Shown: piece by piece, positions 5,268 to 7,827 of the stretch
Layout: each line of letters starts with the position of its first letter
Numbering within the stretch: the first letter of the stretch is position 1
DNA from: Candidatus Woesearchaeota archaeon
Lineage (GTDB): Archaea; Nanobdellota; Nanobdellia; Woesearchaeales; GW2011-AR9
Assembly: GCA_016188105.1 (NCBI GenBank)
Contig: JACPIL010000057.1
Location: 1 to 7,827, forward strand
Direction: 5' to 3'
DNA: 7,827 bases
The notes under the pieces: generated by a model
Told to the model about the DNA's origin: nothing
Databases searched by the model: none
The model's input: only the letters and a program-made list of their open reading frames with translations
Made by a program: the position numbers and the translations under genes

Positions 5268-5474
5268 CTAAAGTTGAACTTTATATTCTCCCAATGCTTC
5301 AATCTCTTTTTTCAGCTTCTTCAGATCAAATTTGCCTTCATGCTCAATAACTGTTTTGCCTGTCTTAAAATCAACGACACAGGATTTTACTCCTGGCATT
5401 TCAGAACAAACTTCCTCAATCAACATTTTGCAGGATTTGCAGTGGGTACCTTTTATAGTTATGATTGTCTTCAT
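5268..5474 (-). CDS. Small HMA-domain copper chaperone (CopZ/Atx1-like)
   Basis: This 68-residue protein is a single heavy-metal-associated domain with a beta-alpha-beta-beta-alpha-beta pattern. The metal site is GTHCKSC (9-15), with C12 and C15 as Cu(I) ligands; His replaces the common Met of GMTCxxC. Two more Cys occur (C23, C32), the second near the start of strand 2, and could take part in dimerisation or a second site. The family passes Cu(I) to the HMA domains or membrane site of a Cu+ ATPase, and here the ATPase gene lies two genes upstream. It begins 15 bases after the stop of the fusion gene, so the three probably form one transcript with this as the last gene. Only a weak GATGAG lies ahead of the ATG. 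The domain is certain; copper as the metal is inferred from the neighbours. Confidence 0.88.
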   Translation of the reverse strand: MKTIITIKGTHCKSCKMLIEEVCSEMPGVKSCVVDFKTGKTVIEHEGKFDLKKLKKEIEALGEYKVQL

Positions 5475-5489
5475 AGTTATATCGTCTCA

Positions 5490-6881
5490 TCAAGGTAATA
5501 CTTCAAATGTTCCCGGTCCGGCCATGCCCATACCGCAGGTGAAAATAATTTTACCTGTTTGTTGAGGCGTGAAAGTGATTGTTTTAATTTCATCTTGGGG
5601 CAGCTGTTCTAGTATTCCTAACTTTGGAACACTGATTATTCCTGCACAGCCTTGCGCATCTTTACCATCGATATTCCATTCGACTGGAACTCCTTTCTTG
5701 AGGATGAATTTATCCGGAAAATAATTAAGGCCATCAACTTTCAGATCAATGACCTGTTTATCTCCAACAACATTGATGCCATCATCGTTAGTATCGATAG
5801 CATCAACAGAAGGCAAAGCTACTCCGGCTCCTACTAGATTAAATCCAGGGGTCAAGTTGAAAATTCCTAAAACAATAACCAACACTGCGGAAAAAGTCAT
5901 GAAATACTTTTTGGCATTTCCTTTGGCAAAACTGGAAAATGCTCCAATACCAGCAAGTGAGGGTAATGTACCCAGAGAAAATGCAAGCATAGTTAATGCT
6001 CCTGTCAAAAAGCTCCCTGTTCCCAAGACATACAATTGTAAGGCCTGAGTAAAGCCGCAAGGTAAAAAGAAGGTTGCTGCACCGAATAGGAATAAAGAAG
6101 TTTTGCCTACCTTTTTATTGCCGGCATTACTGCTTGCATCGTATAATTTATGAGCAATAAATTTCGGCATCTTGATCTGGATTTTATTCAGCCAAGGGAA
6201 TATGCCTAACATTTGCAATCCCATTACCATCATCAACAAACTGGCAATAATGGTGATAATTCCGGTTACGGTTGTAGAGAGTGTCAATACTGAACCTAAT
6301 GCACCGATAGCTCCACCTAAAAGAGCATAAGATACAATTCTACCTACATTAAAGTAAATATGCGGCTTAAACTTCTGCCAGCCCGCTAGATGAGGATTTC
6401 TTTCATGAAATTTGCTTGACACTGCCAATAACAATCCTCCGGCAACTGCCAGGCAGGTTGAAGTAGCGGCGACTAGACCGATCACAAAAATGAATCCATA
6501 ACTCATATTATCAGTAACGCCGAAATTATTTGGCAAGAGATCAAATTGAGTTAAGAGAAAATACACTGCGAATAATACCACTAAGACCGCGCCGATCTCT
6601 GAATAACGCTGTTTATCTTTGGAGATGAAAGAATTGATAAAAGAATTCTTGGGTGGATTTTCGATAGGATCGTTTGAAGCATAAAGAGTATATCCTTTCT
6701 CTTTGACTGCATCTTGAAGCTGTTGAAGATTGACATTATCAGAACATTCTACTTCAGCCTGCTCCTTCGCTCGGCTGACTTTTACTTTCTCTACTCCAGA
6801 GACTTTTTTCAAATTACGTTCTATCAATACTTCACAACTTGAACAAGTCATTCCCTTAACTTTGAGATTGATTTTTTTCAT
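5490..6881 (-). CDS. HMA domain - SafE/DsbD-like membrane domain - cupredoxin fusion, copper handling
   Basis: This 463-residue protein has three parts. Residues 1-68 form an HMA domain with GMTCSSC (10-16; C13, C16). Residues about 96-345 hold about seven membrane helices of the SafE/DsbD_2 (UreH-like) type, with membrane cysteines C143 (in TSTC) and C275 (in LPCGF) that could form a thiol or metal relay. Residues about 370-463 form a cupredoxin-like beta domain ending in FTCGMGMAGPGTFEV. Seven helices would put the HMA domain inside and the cupredoxin outside the cell. The cupredoxin has no His; C412, C449, M451 and M453 are the likely ligands, an all-sulfur set suited to Cu(I). It lies between the Cu+ ATPase gene (20-base gap) and the chaperone gene (15-base gap). 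A role in carrying or sequestering Cu(I) at the membrane is likely; electron transfer is an alternative. The exact helix count is uncertain. Confidence 0.83.
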   Translation of the reverse strand: MKKINLKVKGMTCSSCEVLIERNLKKVSGVEKVKVSRAKEQAEVECSDNVNLQQLQDAVKEKGYTLYASNDPIENPPKNSFINSFISKDKQRYSEIGAVLVVLFAVYFLLTQFDLLPNNFGVTDNMSYGFIFVIGLVAATSTCLAVAGGLLLAVSSKFHERNPHLAGWQKFKPHIYFNVGRIVSYALLGGAIGALGSVLTLSTTVTGIITIIASLLMMVMGLQMLGIFPWLNKIQIKMPKFIAHKLYDASSNAGNKKVGKTSLFLFGAATFFLPCGFTQALQLYVLGTGSFLTGALTMLAFSLGTLPSLAGIGAFSSFAKGNAKKYFMTFSAVLVIVLGIFNLTPGFNLVGAGVALPSVDAIDTNDDGINVVGDKQVIDLKVDGLNYFPDKFILKKGVPVEWNIDGKDAQGCAGIISVPKLGILEQLPQDEIKTITFTPQQTGKIIFTCGMGMAGPGTFEVLP

Positions 6882-6901
6882 TCTTGTCTACCGAATCATT
6901 T

Positions 6902-7827
6902 TTATTTCATATCCTTCTTCAGTTTTAAAGATTTCCTTCGTAGCAACAAGGAATTAGATACCACGCTTACAGAGCTTAAAGCCATCGCTCCTCCAGCAAT
7001 AATAGGGCTTAACAGCCAGCCAGTAAACGGATACAATACGCCTGCAGCGATAGGTATTCCTAAAATATTGTAAATCAGAGCCCAAAACATGTTCTGTTTT
7101 ACTTTGGCCATGGTCATTTTACTTAATTTGATCGCTCTTGGAACATCCAGCAAGCTATTTTTCATCAGGACAATGTTGCCGGTTTCCATCGCTACATCTG
7201 TTCCCGACCCCATAGCGATACCTATGTCTGCTTGTGCCAAGGCAGGAGCATCATTAATGCCATCACCGACCATTGCTACCTTGCCTTTCTTCTGAAGATC
7301 CTTCACATACCTTACTTTGTTTTCCGGCAATACTTCAGCAAAGAATTTGTCGATGCCTACTTTCTTAGCAATCGCCTGCGCAGTTCTAGAATTATCACCA
7401 GTAATCATGTAGGGAACCAAACCCATGCTCTTTAAGATAGCAATTGCTTCAGATGAATCACTTTTAAGTTCATCAGCGACGGCAATCAATCCTAAAACGT
7501 TTTTTTTATCCGAGAGAACCATTACTGTTTTTCCTTCGCTTTCCAGAGCTTCTATTTTAGAGCTATAGGAAGAAAGAGATATTTTCTTTTCCTTCATCAA
7601 TGTTGGATTGCCAAGATAATATTCTTTAGAACCAATTTTACCTTTTACTCCTCTTCCAATCAGGGCTTGAAAGCCAACTACTTTTTTGAACGAGATTTTT
7701 TTCTCTTTTCCTTCCTGCACGATCGCTTCTGCTAAGGGGTGTTCAGAATTTTTTTCTATGCTCGCAGCAATTTCCACCAATTGTTTTTCAGTAAATCCTT
7801 TTGCAACAATCAGATACGTTACTTCTG
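6902..7827 (-). CDS. copA: Cu+-exporting P1B-type ATPase, C-terminal part (gene cut by window edge)
   Basis: The frame stays open to the window end, giving 307 residues of the C-terminal part; the start, the N-terminal HMA domain(s), the CPC helix and DKTG lie outside. Visible parts are the nucleotide-binding domain with SEHPLAEAI (near 7720-7747), the P-domain TGD, the hinge GDGINDAPAL (7250-7267 for GDGIND), and the last two membrane helices. These helices carry the Cu(I) signature: YN in the seventh (about 7067-7072) and MALSS (6971-6985) in SSVSVVSNSL in the eighth, the pattern of P1B-1 Cu+ exporters. The frame reads upstream through a TTG at 7780 into EVTYLIVAKGFTEKQ, which fits the family, so that TTG is not the start. 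It uses ATP to move Cu(I) out of the cytoplasm. The next gene begins 20 bases after its stop. Confidence 0.95.
   Translation of the reverse strand, partial: EVTYLIVAKGFTEKQLVEIAASIEKNSEHPLAEAIVQEGKEKKISFKKVVGFQALIGRGVKGKIGSKEYYLGNPTLMKEKKISLSSYSSKIEALESEGKTVMVLSDKKNVLGLIAVADELKSDSSEAIAILKSMGLVPYMITGDNSRTAQAIAKKVGIDKFFAEVLPENKVRYVKDLQKKGKVAMVGDGINDAPALAQADIGIAMGSGTDVAMETGNIVLMKNSLLDVPRAIKLSKMTMAKVKQNMFWALIYNILGIPIAAGVLYPFTGWLLSPIIAGGAMALSSVSVVSNSLLLRRKSLKLKKDMK

Noticed and set aside
5749..6048. 99-codon plus-strand frame opposite the membrane fusion gene
   Set aside because: It lies wholly inside a confidently identified gene on the other strand and encodes no recognisable domain; it is a shadow frame.
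7780..7780. TTG as the start of the P-type ATPase gene
   Set aside because: The frame continues upstream to the window edge with family-like residues (EVTYLIVAKGFTEKQ), so the TTG is an internal Leu codon.
1..7827. CRISPR array, tRNA/rRNA genes, insertion sequences, defence system
   Set aside because: No regularly spaced direct repeats, cloverleaf-type sequence, transposase motif or known defence-gene motif was seen on either strand.

Overview
The window looks archaeal and most resembles a small-genome DPANN lineage such as Woesearchaeota or Pacearchaeota; that placement is inference. Supporting signs are an AbrB-PhoU regulator, a tandem Lrp/AsnC-type regulator, and AT-rich TATA boxes about 25 to 28 bases upstream of most start codons, which implies leaderless mRNAs. 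Genes are tightly packed, with no gene-free stretch over 300 bases, and no tRNA, rRNA, CRISPR array or insertion sequence was seen.

Layout from left to right: (1) on the minus strand, a Cys-rich lipoprotein with a degenerate M23-like beta domain (12-1010) and a minimal two-helix K+ channel (1063-1383, GTG start). (2) Divergent from the channel, a 58-codon plus-strand gene (1484-1660). (3) A minus-strand TrpF-like TIM-barrel gene (1750-2547 after start correction), divergent from an AbrB-PhoU regulator (2675-3553). Their shared promoter region carries a cluster of AGCTTAA inverted repeats. (4) A minus-strand tandem Lrp-type regulator (3559-4542), convergent with the AbrB-PhoU gene and divergent from a plus-strand diadenylate cyclase-like gene (4649-5251). 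(5) A minus-strand copper cluster entering from the right edge: a Cu+ P-type ATPase (cut by the window end), an HMA-membrane-cupredoxin fusion, and a small HMA chaperone.

The copper genes make a coherent unit: a cytosolic chaperone, an export pump, and a membrane protein with a cytosolic HMA domain and a probably external cupredoxin that has only sulfur-containing candidate ligands. The K+ channel and the predicted c-di-AMP synthase may be related, because c-di-AMP controls K+ homeostasis in bacteria, but the window shows no physical link between them. The TrpF-like gene stands apart: it has a strong Shine-Dalgarno sequence, and Val replaces the catalytic Cys of phosphoribosylanthranilate isomerase.
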